Positions 1-11,310 of a stretch of 64,000 nucleotides of DNA are shown here, piece by piece. A program made the position numbers and the translations under genes. The stretch is from Pogona vitticeps (lineage: Eukaryota; Chordata; Lepidosauria; Squamata; Agamidae): NCBI RefSeq assembly GCF_051106095.1, contig NC_135789.1, forward strand, positions 22,129,764 through 22,193,763, given 5' to 3'. The stretch's first letter is position 1, and every line of letters starts with the position of its first letter. The notes below the pieces were generated by a model that saw only the letters and a program-made list of their open reading frames with translations, searched no databases and had not been told where the DNA came from.

Positions 1-6
1 AGAATA

Positions 7-416
7 CAGTGGCGCCTCGCTTAACAATGATAATCCATTCCAGGAAAATCGCTGTGAAGCGAAAACATCGTAAAGCGAAATTAAAAACCCCATTGAAACG
101 CATTGAAAACCGTTCAATGCATTCCAATGGGGTAAAAATTCACCATCCAGTGAAGATCCTCCATACGGCGGCCATTTTCGGTGCCTGTATAGTGAGGAAT
201 CCGTCCCTAAGCACAGCGGGGAGCCATTTTAAGCACCCGGTGGCCATTTTGAAACCCTGACGGTCAGCTGTTTTTGATCATCGTAAAGCGAAAATCGGTT
301 CCCAAAGCAGGGAACCGATCATCACTAAGTGAAATTCCCCCATTTAGACCATTGTTTTGCGATCGCAATTGCAGATTTGTCATAATGCGGGGCAATCATT
401 AAGCGGGTCTCGACTG
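7..416. repeat. Tigger-like short DNA element (TIR family 1)
   Basis: The left end reads CAGTGGCGCCTCGC; the right end is a decayed inverse ending in CGACTG, and TA flanks both sides. The interior repeats motifs such as GTAAAGCGAAA and has no transposase. CAGT...ACTG ends with TA target duplication fit the pogo/Tigger branch of Tc1/mariner; the subfamily is inferred. Confidence 0.75.
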
Positions 417-419
417 TAC

Positions 420-580
420 ACAGAACTGGTTCTACTATTCCTTTCTTCTGGGACTGTGCTGCTTGCCCAAGGCCACCCAGGCTGGCTCTTCTCCTGGGAG
501 GCCCAGTGGGGGAACTGAACTCTCAACCTCTGGCTCTGCATCCAGGTACCTAACTCACTGAGCTATCCAGCCAGCTTGTA
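420..580 (-). repeat. tRNA-derived SINE, family A
   Basis: Read on the minus strand it starts with a tRNA-like head (AGCTGGCTGGATAGCTCAG) and then the body shared with six other copies here: 'gggaggcccagtggggg' and 'ggccacccaggctggctctt'. The far 3' part is missing. Family name not determined. Confidence 0.65.
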
Positions 581-3500
581 ATTGTTGCAGGAACCAAAAA
601 CAAAACTGTGAATACTATACTTTTCTTACAGAAACCTGTCGTGCCATCTGAACTATTCTGTGTTAGGAGTGCTGGTCACTGTGTGCAGAAAGTTGTGCTG
701 CTGAAAAAGATGCAGAAAAGGGGTACCAACATTATGAAAGGGCTGGTGTAACTCCCCTGTGAAGAGCCTTGGGAAAAAGATGCACAAGGGGAAACATCAT
801 CAATGTGTACATAATGATGCACTGTTGGGAGAAATATCTCTGATATGCCAAGAATCATGGAGTTCAAAAGGGCCAACTCCCTGCTCAAGGCACGAACCCA
901 AATCTCAACAGATCTGACTGAAAGCACTATGAAGAAACCCACATTCTGTCTGCATGGGTCAAATTGTTTCGGTTTGGCAGAACGCATGACATGGAAATGT
1001 TTGCTGAGCCTTGCATATTTGTGATGTAATTTGATTTTCTCAACCTCAAACTATAACACTGAATTGGGGAGGGGGGTTGCCCCAGCTATGTTTCCCCCAC
1101 AACTGAACTTACTGTGTAGATTTAGCAATACTGTGATCACTTGACCAAAGTAGTTACGAGCTTTTTTTTTTTTTCAAAAACAGAGACCTCTGAGTTTTTC
1201 GACATAGAACGGCAGCACTTACTTCAAAGTTTTGATCTTTCTCAGCCTTGTAGATTTCGGCACAGCTCTTTCCAGCAGAAGTTCTGTTGTTATTTTGGAC
1301 ATTTTCGGTCTGTTCTGTGTTTCTCCAGCCCCAAAGTGGTGTGATATCTTTCTTTAAAAATCTCCCTAGCAGAGAGGAACAGAGGTTAATAGCAGAACCC
1401 TACTGGCCAATGCAGAATAACTTTTTCACAAGTAAGCAGATCTGGGACTGCAGCTAAAACAACTGCCTAAAGATGGACTTGACAAAAAGATTCTGTTTGT
1501 ACAACTGATTTTGCTCGATTATACAGTCCTTCTGTAATCCATAACATAGCCTTCATTATCCCCTGAAGACCAAGAAGACAGCAATGAGCTACTGAAAACA
1601 TAGTAGACTGCAGTATCTGTGGAACATTGGTTCCAAACCTTACCAGGGATGCCAAAAAACATGAAAGTATCAAATGCTATACATTGCATGGTCCGGTAAA
1701 TACACGCTTGAAATATATACAAATACACATTTCTGAGGGTTTTTTTAATTTAGTATTTTCAGGCAGTGGATAAATGAATCAGTGGATACTGATCCCGCAG
1801 ATGGAGGGGGCCTACTATACTTGTAATCTGCATAAGGAGCTGTTGGGTCGCAGACAGAACAAACAGCTCACAAAAATCTGAGCCAAGGACTATTTTGGAG
1901 AGTCACACTGAACGCATACACAGGAGATGACAAACTGGAAGTCTCCCTGGCTGGGAACAACATAATCCCCAGACACGGAAGCACAAATCACACAACTTTC
2001 ATCTGTGGGATTGCTCAGATTCAGAGATCTGGCTTGCCTCTCCCCTAAAAAGCCAGACAAATACACCTGAAGCAATCCTAGTCTATAATGATGCCCGATT
2101 ATGGTATTCTGGCTTGTCAGGGGAGGGATAAGCCTGAATGGCATAGTCAGACATAACGGCAAACAAATCATGAACAGAAAGATCTGTTTCGTTCCGTTGC
2201 TCCTGCTTCAGACAGGAGCTATTTGGCAGTATCTACCAGTACACTGGTCCGCTTGATCAAAAAGCAAATTAAAAATATAATAATGTTGACACATTAAAAC
2301 TTGCACGTTGTGATGCTCTCTTGCCTTTGTAAAATAAATCAAACCTACATTTGTCTCTGTTCTTCAAACCTGCTTAGTGTCACAAAGTAAACTTTTCTAC
2401 AAGTCCTTATTTACTCTGTAGGGCCGGACCGTTCTTGTGGACTGAGCATCAAAAAAGGTCACATTCCACTCAGTGCCGGTGGGAAGTTGAATGTAATATT
2501 TAATTAATATTCAATTTTTCCACCAGTGGAAATCCTGCCCTGTGTGCGTAGAGTTCTGGCCACAAGTGGAATCAAATGGTGGCAACATGGGCTGTGGGTG
2601 TTCAGCCCTGATGCCGCGCTGTGCAGCCATGCAGCTCAGAGGGAATGCTGCTTGCACCATAACTTTATCATACACATTGACAATGATACCACAGCAAAAA
2701 CTATAACGTTTCTGATGTGTAAGGACCACTTTCCCTTACTATTACATTACTTTTCTCCACCAAGTATTGGCAATAAACTTTTTTAGTAGTTTTTGTCATG
2801 AATTTGCTTATGAAAGATGAAGAGTGATTTATTTTATAGGAGCGAACTTAGGCTAAAAATCCGTTCGTGTCTGTGTGCAAGTTAGATCGAAGCAAGATCT
2901 CCAAGGTCAGTTCTTTTGCAGTAGAAAAAACTATGAAGAACAAGGTGACTGTTATCTAGTAGCCAGGCAACTATCTCAACTCAGACGGACAAGGACATCA
3001 AAGCTTGATTTAAGAGAGATGGGAGGAAAGAGAAACCGAGGAGAAGATGGTCGGAGAGACAGCCTGGACGACTGCCCGAACGCAGCAAGAGAATTCCAGC
3101 ACGGAAGAATGAACGACAGAAGAAAAGCTACAAAAGGATCTTATTTTTCAAATTAACAGTAAGATAAAACTCTGTTTGGAAATGTAGTTAGCTAATTTGT
3201 TATTTTGATTTTTTATAGAGGAAAATGTCTTGTGGTGATGGCTGGGGTCTTTTGAAAATGATTGTTTATGTAAAGATGTCATGTTTTGCTCATTTAAATT
3301 CATTTATAGCTAATCTCTATTTTTCTAATAAAATATAAAAAGGCTGATTGTCTGAAGGTTGGCTTCTTGCAATAGACCATAAGCTATTGATTTGTTTAAT
3401 CAGGCCAAGTTCATGCTACCAATTTAGGGTCCTACCTATAAGAGAGGAGGAAGATTAAATATTCTAGAACTCCTGGAAGTTGTTCTTTCTAAAAATTGGA

Positions 3501-3744
3501 TCAGACTTGGGAGAAGGGGTGAAACAGTTGCCTAGGGTAAAATTAAAGGACCCAGTTTTACCTGATAAGGGACTGATCATTCCGGACACCTCTCTGTTCC
3601 GTGTAAAAGCAGATTCTTAGGAAGCTCGCTTTTACGACAGTTTTTTCTATTGATATTAAAATATTTATTTGGGATCTTTCTGACTTGCTATTAAACCTTT
3701 TATTCTCTGCAGGCTTAAGCTACATTCTCTGCTTTGCTGAGTTT
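581..3744. other. Intergenic, no gene recognised
   Basis: No exon could be supported on either strand. The stretch includes a T run near 1161 and a decayed end of a second Tigger-like family at about 1755-1818 (reads toward GGGGGCCTACTATA). A purine-rich open stretch of 93 codons at 2875-3156 is rich in Arg, Lys, Asp and Glu; it has no recognised domain and is treated as unexplained. Confidence 0.5.
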
Positions 3745-3917
3745 CTCTCTCTCTCTCTCTCTCTCTCTTTAAGAAGGGAAAGATAGTGTATGGTTGTCCC
3801 CTTGGTACAAACCATTTTATATCGCTCACTCGCTCGCTCGCTCGCTCGCTCGCTCATTCGTTCATTCATTCATTCATTCATTCATTCATTCATTCATTCA
3901 TTCATTCATTCATTCAT
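3745..3917. repeat. Composite microsatellite (CT)n, (CGCT)n, (TTCA)n
   Basis: A CT run near 3747-3770 is followed, after about 55 bases, by CGCT units from 3823 that pass through CATT/CGTT intermediates into about 17 TTCA units ending near 3917. The tetramer tract is open in two frames, so apparent reading frames here are artefacts. Confidence 0.9.
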
Positions 3918-4099
3918 CTATCTGCCGTTGTCTCCTAAGGAATCCAAGGAACCTTATAGTATTAGAAGAAACAAAGTTAAAAACCAAATCATAAATTACT
4001 ACAATAGTTTAAAAAGCATTTTAAAAGTATTATATTAAAACTCATAATGAGAACAATATTAAAGGCACAAATAAAAGGGAATAAAATGCTCCCTTTAAA

Positions 4100-4370
4100 A
4101 AAAATCCCCTTGGTCAAAGAAAGCCAGCCTGAAGAGAAAGGTATTCCCCTGCTTGCAGAAGGATAGTCACGAGGGGGGCTAGCATGGCCTCCAGTGGGAG
4201 GGAGTTCCAAAGTCTGGGAACAATCACCGAGAAGGCCCTCTCCTGAGTCTCCACCAAACACACCTCATAAAGAGAGACACGGCCATTGAAATAGCTTGGA
4301 CACAACCTTTTAGGGCTTTATAGGTTAAAACTAGCACTCTGAATTGAAGCAGTCCATATCAGGATTCTGG
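4100..4370 (-). repeat. L2/CR1-like LINE fragment (C-terminal coding part)
   Basis: The minus strand encodes RAFSVIVPRLWNSLPLEA, the conserved tail of the L2/CR1-type ORF2 protein. A related copy at 42400-42690 shares the same text. No function remains. Confidence 0.6.
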
Positions 4371-4999
4371 CCCATCAGTTGGTGATCACTGTTCAAGCAT
4401 GCCCATTTATTTCAGACAAGGTGCTCCGAGATGTGCTGACTTTATTGTACTGCACAAACTGAGTGTATTTATTTGCTGTGTTTACAAGTTACATTTCTAT
4501 CCTGCCTTTTCTTCAGTGACATGACATGGTTCTCTTCCTCCCCGTTTTACCTTGGCCACAATAAGGTGAGATCGATCAGGCTGTGCGAGAGCCCAAAGTC
4601 AACCAGAAGGAGTCAAAGCAGCAACGTGGGAATGTTGGGCTAAATGCACAAAGGATCTGACTCAATATTATGCAAAATGTCCTTTGTTTAATTATGTTGC
4701 AAATGCCCCAGAGAGTGCTCTAAGCACTATGGGATGGAACAGAAGTTGAATCAATCAACTAACCCATTTCCTAGCTTCTTAAGACTTCTCCCTACCAATA
4801 CTGCCTACGCACCCTTCACTGATGACTCGTCCCAATTCTGCCTGTATGCACCAGTTTTAAACCTCAGCTGATATAAAGGCTTTTTATGCAGTCACACATC
4901 TTTCAACAATACCCACTTTTCCTTCTTGCTGAAATTCTTTACAGCCCTGCCTATAGTATCTTGCCTTTAAGACACTTCCATTTGACCATGAAATTTCAC
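4371..4999. other. Intergenic, nothing recognised
   Basis: No exon, RNA gene or clear repeat boundary was recognised between the LINE fragment and the Penelope-like tail. Confidence 0.4.
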
Positions 5000-5170
5000 C
5001 AATATGGGTTGTTGTAGGTTTTGGACAGACAGAATTCCTACTCCAGTCTCTGAAGATGCCGGCCACAGAGACTGGCGAAACATTAGAAAGAAAAACCTCC
5101 AGAACACGGCCTAACAGCCTGAAAAACCTACAACTACCATCAGATCATGGCCGTGAAAGCCTTTGAGAAT
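5000..5170 (+). repeat. Penelope-like element 3' end
   Basis: The stretch TCTGAAGATGCCGGCCACAG followed by GGCGAAAC, ACACGGCC and AAAAACCTACAACTACC matches the tails at 11940-12033 (+) and 33541-33640 (-). A short inverted piece (TTGTTGTAGGTTTT) sits just upstream, an arrangement known for Penelope-like elements. Classification by the shared tail and the coding remnant in the 11.6 kb copy. Confidence 0.6.
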
Positions 5171-6329
5171 ACCTTTCACCAATATCGTCTTAAGCTCATT
5201 AAAAGCGACTTTCATGAAACCCAGCAGGCATCTTCAGCTAAATTCAGTTTTTGTTTTCCTCAGTATAACAAATCCTAAATGGATATGGTGACTACTTCAC
5301 GGAACAGCTCCTCCTCCTTATTGTTGAGATTAAAATCCAGGACAGCTGATCACTTTGTTGCTTCTTCTAAGTACTGGAAAGTGAAATGGCCAGCAAAGCA
5401 ATTATGAATTCATTTGATCTTAAGTTATTGACATCAACAGATGTCAGGAGAGATGAAGTCTTCCATCTTTTTCTCCTTTTCCAACATGGAATAATCTGAT
5501 CCTAGGGAAGTATCATTCAAGTTTTCAATCTCACTTGAAGTCTGAAGCAACCCCCTATTGTTTCCCTATCCTTTCATTTTGTACCTCAACAGTTCTTCCA
5601 TACTCCAGTTCATAACTTCCTCAAAAGGACCACATGGATTTATTTGTTTGTCACATCCCTTACTTGAAATTCTACTCTTTCTTCACTCCTGTTGAGTCCA
5701 CTATGTTTTTAAAAGTTATATTACTCTCCAGCTATGCATATCACCCATCATATTTGCTTGCCTGTGTTAAAAGTTCAAGTTTGTCTTATTTCCTATGGTC
5801 AATGCATTAGTATAAAGACATCTTTAAAAAAAGTCATTCCTTCTGATAATTTCCTTATCACTGAGCCACTGTCTTGTGCATCACTGTGACTTTTCTCTCC
5901 AGTGTGTTTGCTGTCTCCATCTTCTGGCATACGCTCCTGATCAGAAGGACTTAAAGCCCTCCTGAACAGGTTTGCTGGACTCCTGCTAAATACATTCCTT
6001 CTATCCCCAGTAAGATTTGACACATTTTTTGCTAGGAATTCTTCATCATGGAAGTACACACTGTGATTCAAGAAGCCAAAGTTTCCTCAAAGGTAACATC
6101 CATGCATTCAATTTTCTGTATTCATCCATCTCCTCCTGGATCATGATGACCAGCAGGAAGCCATGTTGAAATAACCACCTGTGCCTCAAGATCATTCACA
6201 TTAGCAATAGCAAGTGGTTTTATACATATTATGCATCCATCTTTTGCTATGTTGTTAATCCATTCATAGCTTGTTTATTTATACATTTCACCAAGTCAAA
6301 ACCTGCTTAATAGCAACCCTAATAGGGTT
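5171..6329. other. Intergenic, nothing recognised
   Basis: AT-rich sequence without a supported exon on either strand. The longest minus-strand open stretch (5799-6071) matches no known domain. Confidence 0.4.
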
Positions 6330-6425
6330 TCAGACACAGACTCCGATGAGTTTTGATGGCAGACCTGAAGAATCAAACCTCTTGAGTCCTACTCCATTAC
6401 TTTATCCACTACACCACATTGGGTA
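6330..6425 (-). repeat. tRNA-derived SINE, family B (fragment)
   Basis: The minus strand shows a B-box-like GATTCTTCAGGTC region and an A-box-like AGTGGATAAAGTAATGGAGT head, as in the other family B copies. Only the tRNA-like head remains. Confidence 0.45.
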
Positions 6426-6894
6426 CATTAAAGGTAGTTCTCGCTTATCGTTACTTATGCTTTTGACCTTTATGTTATAACCATAATAAATCTTTGTACG
6501 GATTGAGCAAATAAATTAATCTGCAGGAGCCTGTGTATTTTCCTTTGACTTGGCTGAAGAGAAAGAGCAGGTACCATGTTTAACCAAAGAAGCAAGATGA
6601 AGGCAGAGGAAATTAAAGTGGACAGCTTAGCATTTGGGTAGCTTAATCAATAACAAGAGTGGACCACTAGACCCATAAATAATCATGTACATAAGAACAC
6701 ACCTCCAGAACACTTCAGAAAAGAGATTCAGAAGTGTTGCTTGCCTCACTTATTCTGAAGCCACCCAAAGGCAAGAGGCCCACCAAAAAAGGTAATTCTG
6801 TTTAGCCAGCATTTTAATGAAATAGTTTTCTTTAGCTGGCCATTTGAGCAGCAGGATTTATTAATATTAATGTTTTAATGATTGTTTTTAATAT
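6426..6894. other. Intergenic, nothing recognised
   Basis: No gene or recognisable repeat. Confidence 0.4.
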
Positions 6895-7020
6895 AGGATA
6901 CTATTATAATATCACCTATTTTAATGTTTTTAAAAGTTTTAATATTGTTGTATGCCGCTCAGAGACCACTGGTAATGGTGTGGCTAAAAAAATCTTGTAA
7001 ACAAATTAATAAAATAATTT
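6895..7020 (+). repeat. L2-like LINE 3' tail
   Basis: TTGTATGCCGCTCAGAGACC followed by TAAACAAATTAATAAAAT resembles the 3' tail of the better copy at 22480-22970 (GTAAGCCGCCTAGAGTGG then repeated AAAC). Confidence 0.5.
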
Positions 7021-8094
7021 GCTTAGCTGTTCCAGGGATGAAAGCATCAAATGTGTCCAACCACTGGGGAGGAAACTAATTTCGAAACAGAAAAGGCTGT
7101 TTAACTACAGAGAAGGTGTGACAAGATTATGAAATTGAAGAAGTCAGTTATTTTGTTACATAACCAGAGGAAACAAAAACCGAGTCAGCTGACCGATTCA
7201 AGGGAACCAAGAGTTGAAAGAAGAGGAAGGGAAACATGTACACACATCAAGAGTCCTACCTCTGCAGATGAACAGCCGTAGATTCACCTGCCAGTGAATC
7301 TTTGTATGTTTCGTACACAGAATATATTGTGTTTTTAAGATCTCAGGGGCGGAACGAAAGGGAGAGAAGTAGCGCATAAATACTACCTCGCTCTCAGTTG
7401 CCATTTCATGCTTGGCACAAACCATGAATATAACATCCAGATCCTCATAATGATGTGCCCTATTTTGGAGAAGGTGTCTGTATCAATGGAATCTGTTTTC
7501 ATATGTATCAGAAGAGATTACCATCTGTATGCTTATGCTTACTAATTATATTTATTGTGCTTGTTGCACCTTGACCAGAGTTTTCTCAAGTGTTGCATTT
7601 TTCCAACAGGGAAGGAGCAGATCTCTCAAGACATCCTGTCAAACTGCACAGGGTTTCCTCGGTTTCTCTTATCCGAGAATCTCGTGGCCACAAGATGCTT
7701 CGGGTCCCACAAAACGCTTGGAATCTTTGAATCAACAAGAGTCCGACATGGTGACTTCTGTGTCACCAGAATCGTTATTCACAGGAAGAGCCGAAAACAC
7801 ATTGTTTAGTTCCAAATACCCAGTATGTTTGCTTCCTGATCCTTCTGTTTCTGTGTACCATATGGGATTTACGCTTATTATTTCTTTGTAGGATGTGCCC
7901 TGCATTTGGCCATTCCACCAAACAAATGAACTTTAGAGGCTCTGGTGCCAGAAATGATCACACAACCACCTTGGCGCACCTTGTCACTACGCTGTAAACT
8001 GGGCAAAACACCTCTAAAAGTCCTGAGAATTTTGGAATTTTCTAGGAAAGGAAGACTAAATAGAGAGATCAATTGGAGCAATGGCTGGCCATAG
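7021..8094. other. Intergenic, nothing recognised
   Basis: Overlapping plus-strand open frames of 120 and 84 codons near 7529-7891 have no recognised domain and lack splice or conservation clues, so they are not called genes. Confidence 0.4.
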
Positions 8095-8280
8095 CCCCTG
8101 TTCAGCTAGAAGACCTTTTATGACAATAATAATTCAGTGCCCTCAGGTCAGCTCTGACTTTCTGCAACCCTTTGCAGGGTTTCCCAGGTAGAGAGTAATC
8201 AGAAGTGGTTTCCCATTCTCTTCTTCTGGAGGTGCCCTGGGTGATCATGATTAACGGTGACACAAGCCGATAGCAAGTTA
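8095..8280 (-). repeat. tRNA-derived SINE, family A (3' part)
   Basis: Contains the family A body in reverse: CAGGGTTTCCCAGGTAGAGA, CAGAAGTGGTTTCCCATTC and GGTGCCCTGGGTG. The tRNA-like head is missing. Confidence 0.6.
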
Positions 8281-8334
8281 CATTCCCTTGCACGAGGAAC
8301 AGAATAGTTCCTTTTTTGAGGTAATGTTCCCGTT

Positions 8335-8515
8335 TTCAGCTCAGAGAGCCAGTGTGGACTAAGTGATTAGTGCACTGGAGTAAAGACTGGTTTCATCAAA
8401 TCTTGTGAAGCTCGTGGGGCCTCTGTGAAAGAGTTGTAAGTCTTCCAGGCTTCACCTACCTCACAGGGGTGTTGGGAGAAAAAAACGTAGGGGGACGAAA
8501 GTCATGTACAGAACC
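8335..8515 (+). repeat. tRNA-derived SINE, family B
   Basis: Starts with GAGAGCCAGTGTGGACTAAG and carries the body CTTCACCTACCTCACAGGGG. This is the longest family B copy here. Confidence 0.6.
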
Positions 8516-9024
8516 TTGAACTCAAGGGAGGAGAGGCAAGGTGCGAAATACAATTATCCAACCAATCAATCAAGTCGCAAGCTCTGGTTTTTCTTTCTTA
8601 GAGGACTCCTCCTGGCGGCTGCATTTTTCAGATGTTCTCTCTGTTCTATCCACTTCATCTTCCTTAGCGAACTGAAGCATAGATGGATGTCTTCATTTCC
8701 AGTGGTGTAATCATCTTGCATTTATTTCAGGTCCACGTGCAGAGAAAACTAACACACGGGCAGCAGTAACCCCACTCCGAGAACCAGATCACATGCATGC
8801 AAACAGGCAAAAATTTAAAAAAACAGCACATACACACAAACAAACTTTCCACACAACTCAGAAAAACCTAGCAGCCTCCTCCCAGCTTTGTGTCTCCTAC
8901 CCACCCTTCACAAAACACCTCAGACATCAGTGTATGTTGAGGATACAAGGCACAGAAGGAACTTTAAAAACAAAACAAAAAACACTACTTTTATTTCATA
9001 TTGTAACTTTTACACAGCCATGAG

Positions 9025-9135
9025 AGCATAATTGAGAGCCAGTAGTGTGGGGAATAAAATAAAGGAGTAGGAGTTATCAGGCCTGGGTTTAAATCCTGGG
9101 TCAGCTATAGAAACTCACTGGAGGACAGCAATAAG
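9025..9135 (+). repeat. tRNA-derived SINE, family B (head)
   Basis: GAGCCAGTAGTGTGG, GGCCTGGGTTTAAATCCTGG (B-box-like) and GAAACTCACTGGAGG follow the family B order; the 3' body is gone. Confidence 0.5.
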
Positions 9136-10599
9136 AAAACCATCTTCTCAAATATTTTTAAAACCCAGTTTGAAGGCACTTTGGGGTACATTTCATAATG
9201 AAGGTGATCCTGGTTGATTATATACTACCTACCAGACTGGTGCTTTGATATTACTGCCCAAGTTGCTTATTTTTAATAAAATATAGTGAGAATACTGCCA
9301 TTGGACAAAATTAATTTTTGTTTTTCCCTATTTTTCAGTGTACGTTGTGTGTTTTATTGTACATTATTGTATGTATTCTGAACAGGTAATAAAGTTCTAT
9401 TTGATACAGATTTTCTGTTGTTGTAAAAATGTTACCAGTATAATAAACAAGCTACATTACAATACAGCTGTGTTGGAGATATCCAGCTAGCAACAAAAAA
9501 AATTTAATTGTTTTTATTAAACTAATAATACAAAACACCTACAAATTTTACCCTCATGATGACATGCCTGTTATGGTGAGGACATTTTTGATGCTCTGTG
9601 CAATTTAAGCCTATTTAGCTATCGATAATTGCTGTCTTACTCTGTGGGGCTTACTCACTAGCAAATACAGGAAGATAGAGGCTATTAATTTTTTTTAATG
9701 TATGTGAAGTTAAAATCCTTCAAACTGCTTTATCTGTTTCCTAAACCACCATGCCATGGGCCTTCTTCTCTCTTTAGGACAATGCTTGGAGTATAAATGT
9801 TTATGTGGGGGGGGGGATAGGACCAATTAAAGTTTAAAATACTGTAACTAAAATAAAGGTGGGCAGGAGTAAACTGCGTTTAGGAAGTGTGTATATCTAT
9901 TGTGTGGGTATTATATACACACACAAAAATACCAACACACACAGTGTATTTTGTCAGTCATTTATATTTTTTAACCCTTTATTTTATTTCATCCTGCAAG
10001 CGGTGGCAGATGGGTTTGTGCCTAAGGAAACGCAGGCTAGAAGTTATTCCGGTGAAACAAATAAATCACCCAGGATCGGATACAATAGTGATGTTACAGT
10101 ATTTCGAATTAAACACCGCTTTTCAATGAGGCTGGAGGGGAGAAGAAAAAAATGTCTGAAAAGAGAATGGGCGGGAAAAAAGGCATCTTCTGTTCTCTTG
10201 AGGAAAAATCCTTGGCGGGGGGGGGGAGCTCTTCGTCCCCTCTTTAAAAAACAAGAGGGTGAAGAAAAATTAAATATTAAAATATTGACATCGTGAGCTT
10301 AGGATTTGGGGGGTCCCTCGCCTTCCCACACACACACCCCTTCCCCCACAGAAAATGCCCCCCGCCATGGCATTCACATTGAAAAGAAGGGGGTTTGGTG
10401 TGAGGCGGAATAATTTTTTTAAAAAAAGACCTTCAATGTTTTGGGCCGCAACGAAGGAGAGGGGTTTTTGTGGCGGCCTTGAGGCGGGTTGGAGTGTGTG
10501 GAAGGATGAAAATAGGGGAATAATACCAGGCCTGGGGTTGGAGATTTTAAAGGGAAAAGAAGGTGCCATTTGTACCACGGCAGCTTTTCCAAAAAAAAA
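9136..10599. other. Intergenic, upstream of ALKBH4
   Basis: AT-rich at first, turning G-rich after 10100. No exon was recognised. In particular, no leucine-rich-repeat or WD coding segment expected for LRWD1 is visible on the minus strand. Confidence 0.45.
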
Positions 10600-11310
10600 A
10601 AGGCCCGCGCTAAACGACAACTCCCATCATGCACCGCGAGGGCTTCCCCATTGGATTGCTACGGCCCCGCCGCGCAAGGCGCGGCTGGGAAAGGGAGTCC
10701 CTCCCCCTCCCTCCCGGGCCCCGCGCGCGCCGGAGGCCAAGAGGAGAAGGGGGGTAAAGCGGAGGGGGGCTGAGAGAGAAAAAGGAATAGCCGGCTCGCC
10801 TCAGCCTCCCTGCCGCGCGCGCGCGCTCTTCCTTCCTTCTTCTCGCACCCCCTTCCTCCCCCACACCCGCCCCTCCAACGGTCGCCGGGGTTTTTCCGCC
10901 GCTCGGTGCAAGGACTTACCTCAGAGGAGGCGGCGGAGGGCGGCTTCTTTTCTCTTCCTTGTGCCGCCACGAACCGGAAGCACGGCGTGTGGGGAGAGGG
11001 GGTGTCAGAGGGAGGGAAATGGAGGCTGACGGAGGAGGAAGAGGAGGAAGCAGGCCCGGCGGCTGTGGGTGCAAGGGGGTCCGCTCGTGCCTGCTTTGCG
11101 AGGCCGCCGCCTGCACCGCCCCGCCTCCGCAGGTACCATGCGCGGCACCGGAGTAGGGAGGGAGTGGGAGGAGGGGTTGCTGGGGGAGGGGAGGGGGAGG
11201 AAGAGGAAGGGGCGAGCCTTTCTCCTCAGGCTGGAAGAGGGCGCCTCTGAGGACGTGGGTGCCTCTGAGGGCGTGCAGAGCGCCCTGGAGGAGAAGGAAG
11301 GGAAAGACAA
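10600..11310 (+). promoter_or_regulatory. ALKBH4: CpG-rich promoter region of ALKBH4
   Basis: High GC with many CpGs (for example the GC run near 10813) surrounds the ALKBH4 start codon. Candidate elements are ACAACTCCCATCATGCAC at 10616-10633, resembling the ZNF143/Staf site, and an inverted CCAAT box (ATTGG) near 10650. The transcription start is probably between 10.65 and 11.0 kb; there is no TATA box. In mammals this promoter is shared with LRWD1; no divergent exon is seen here. Confidence 0.65.
11019..11132 (+). CDS. ALKBH4: ALKBH4 coding exon 1
   Basis: Encodes 38 residues including the CxC...CxxC cluster; ends CCGCAG with the donor GTACCA. Gly/Ala-rich N terminus, as in other ALKBH4 proteins. 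Confidence 0.92.

Noticed and set aside
3826-3917. Possible CRISPR-like or satellite array
   Set aside because: A simple tetranucleotide repeat without spacers, in a vertebrate genome.
3790-4038. Open frame rich in SHSFIHSFIHS
   Set aside because: Translation of the TTCA/CGCT microsatellite.
10355-11029. Long GC-rich open frame of 224 codons over the ALKBH4 promoter
   Set aside because: Opens because stop codons are rare in CpG-island sequence. It runs out of frame with the real ALKBH4 start and matches no protein.
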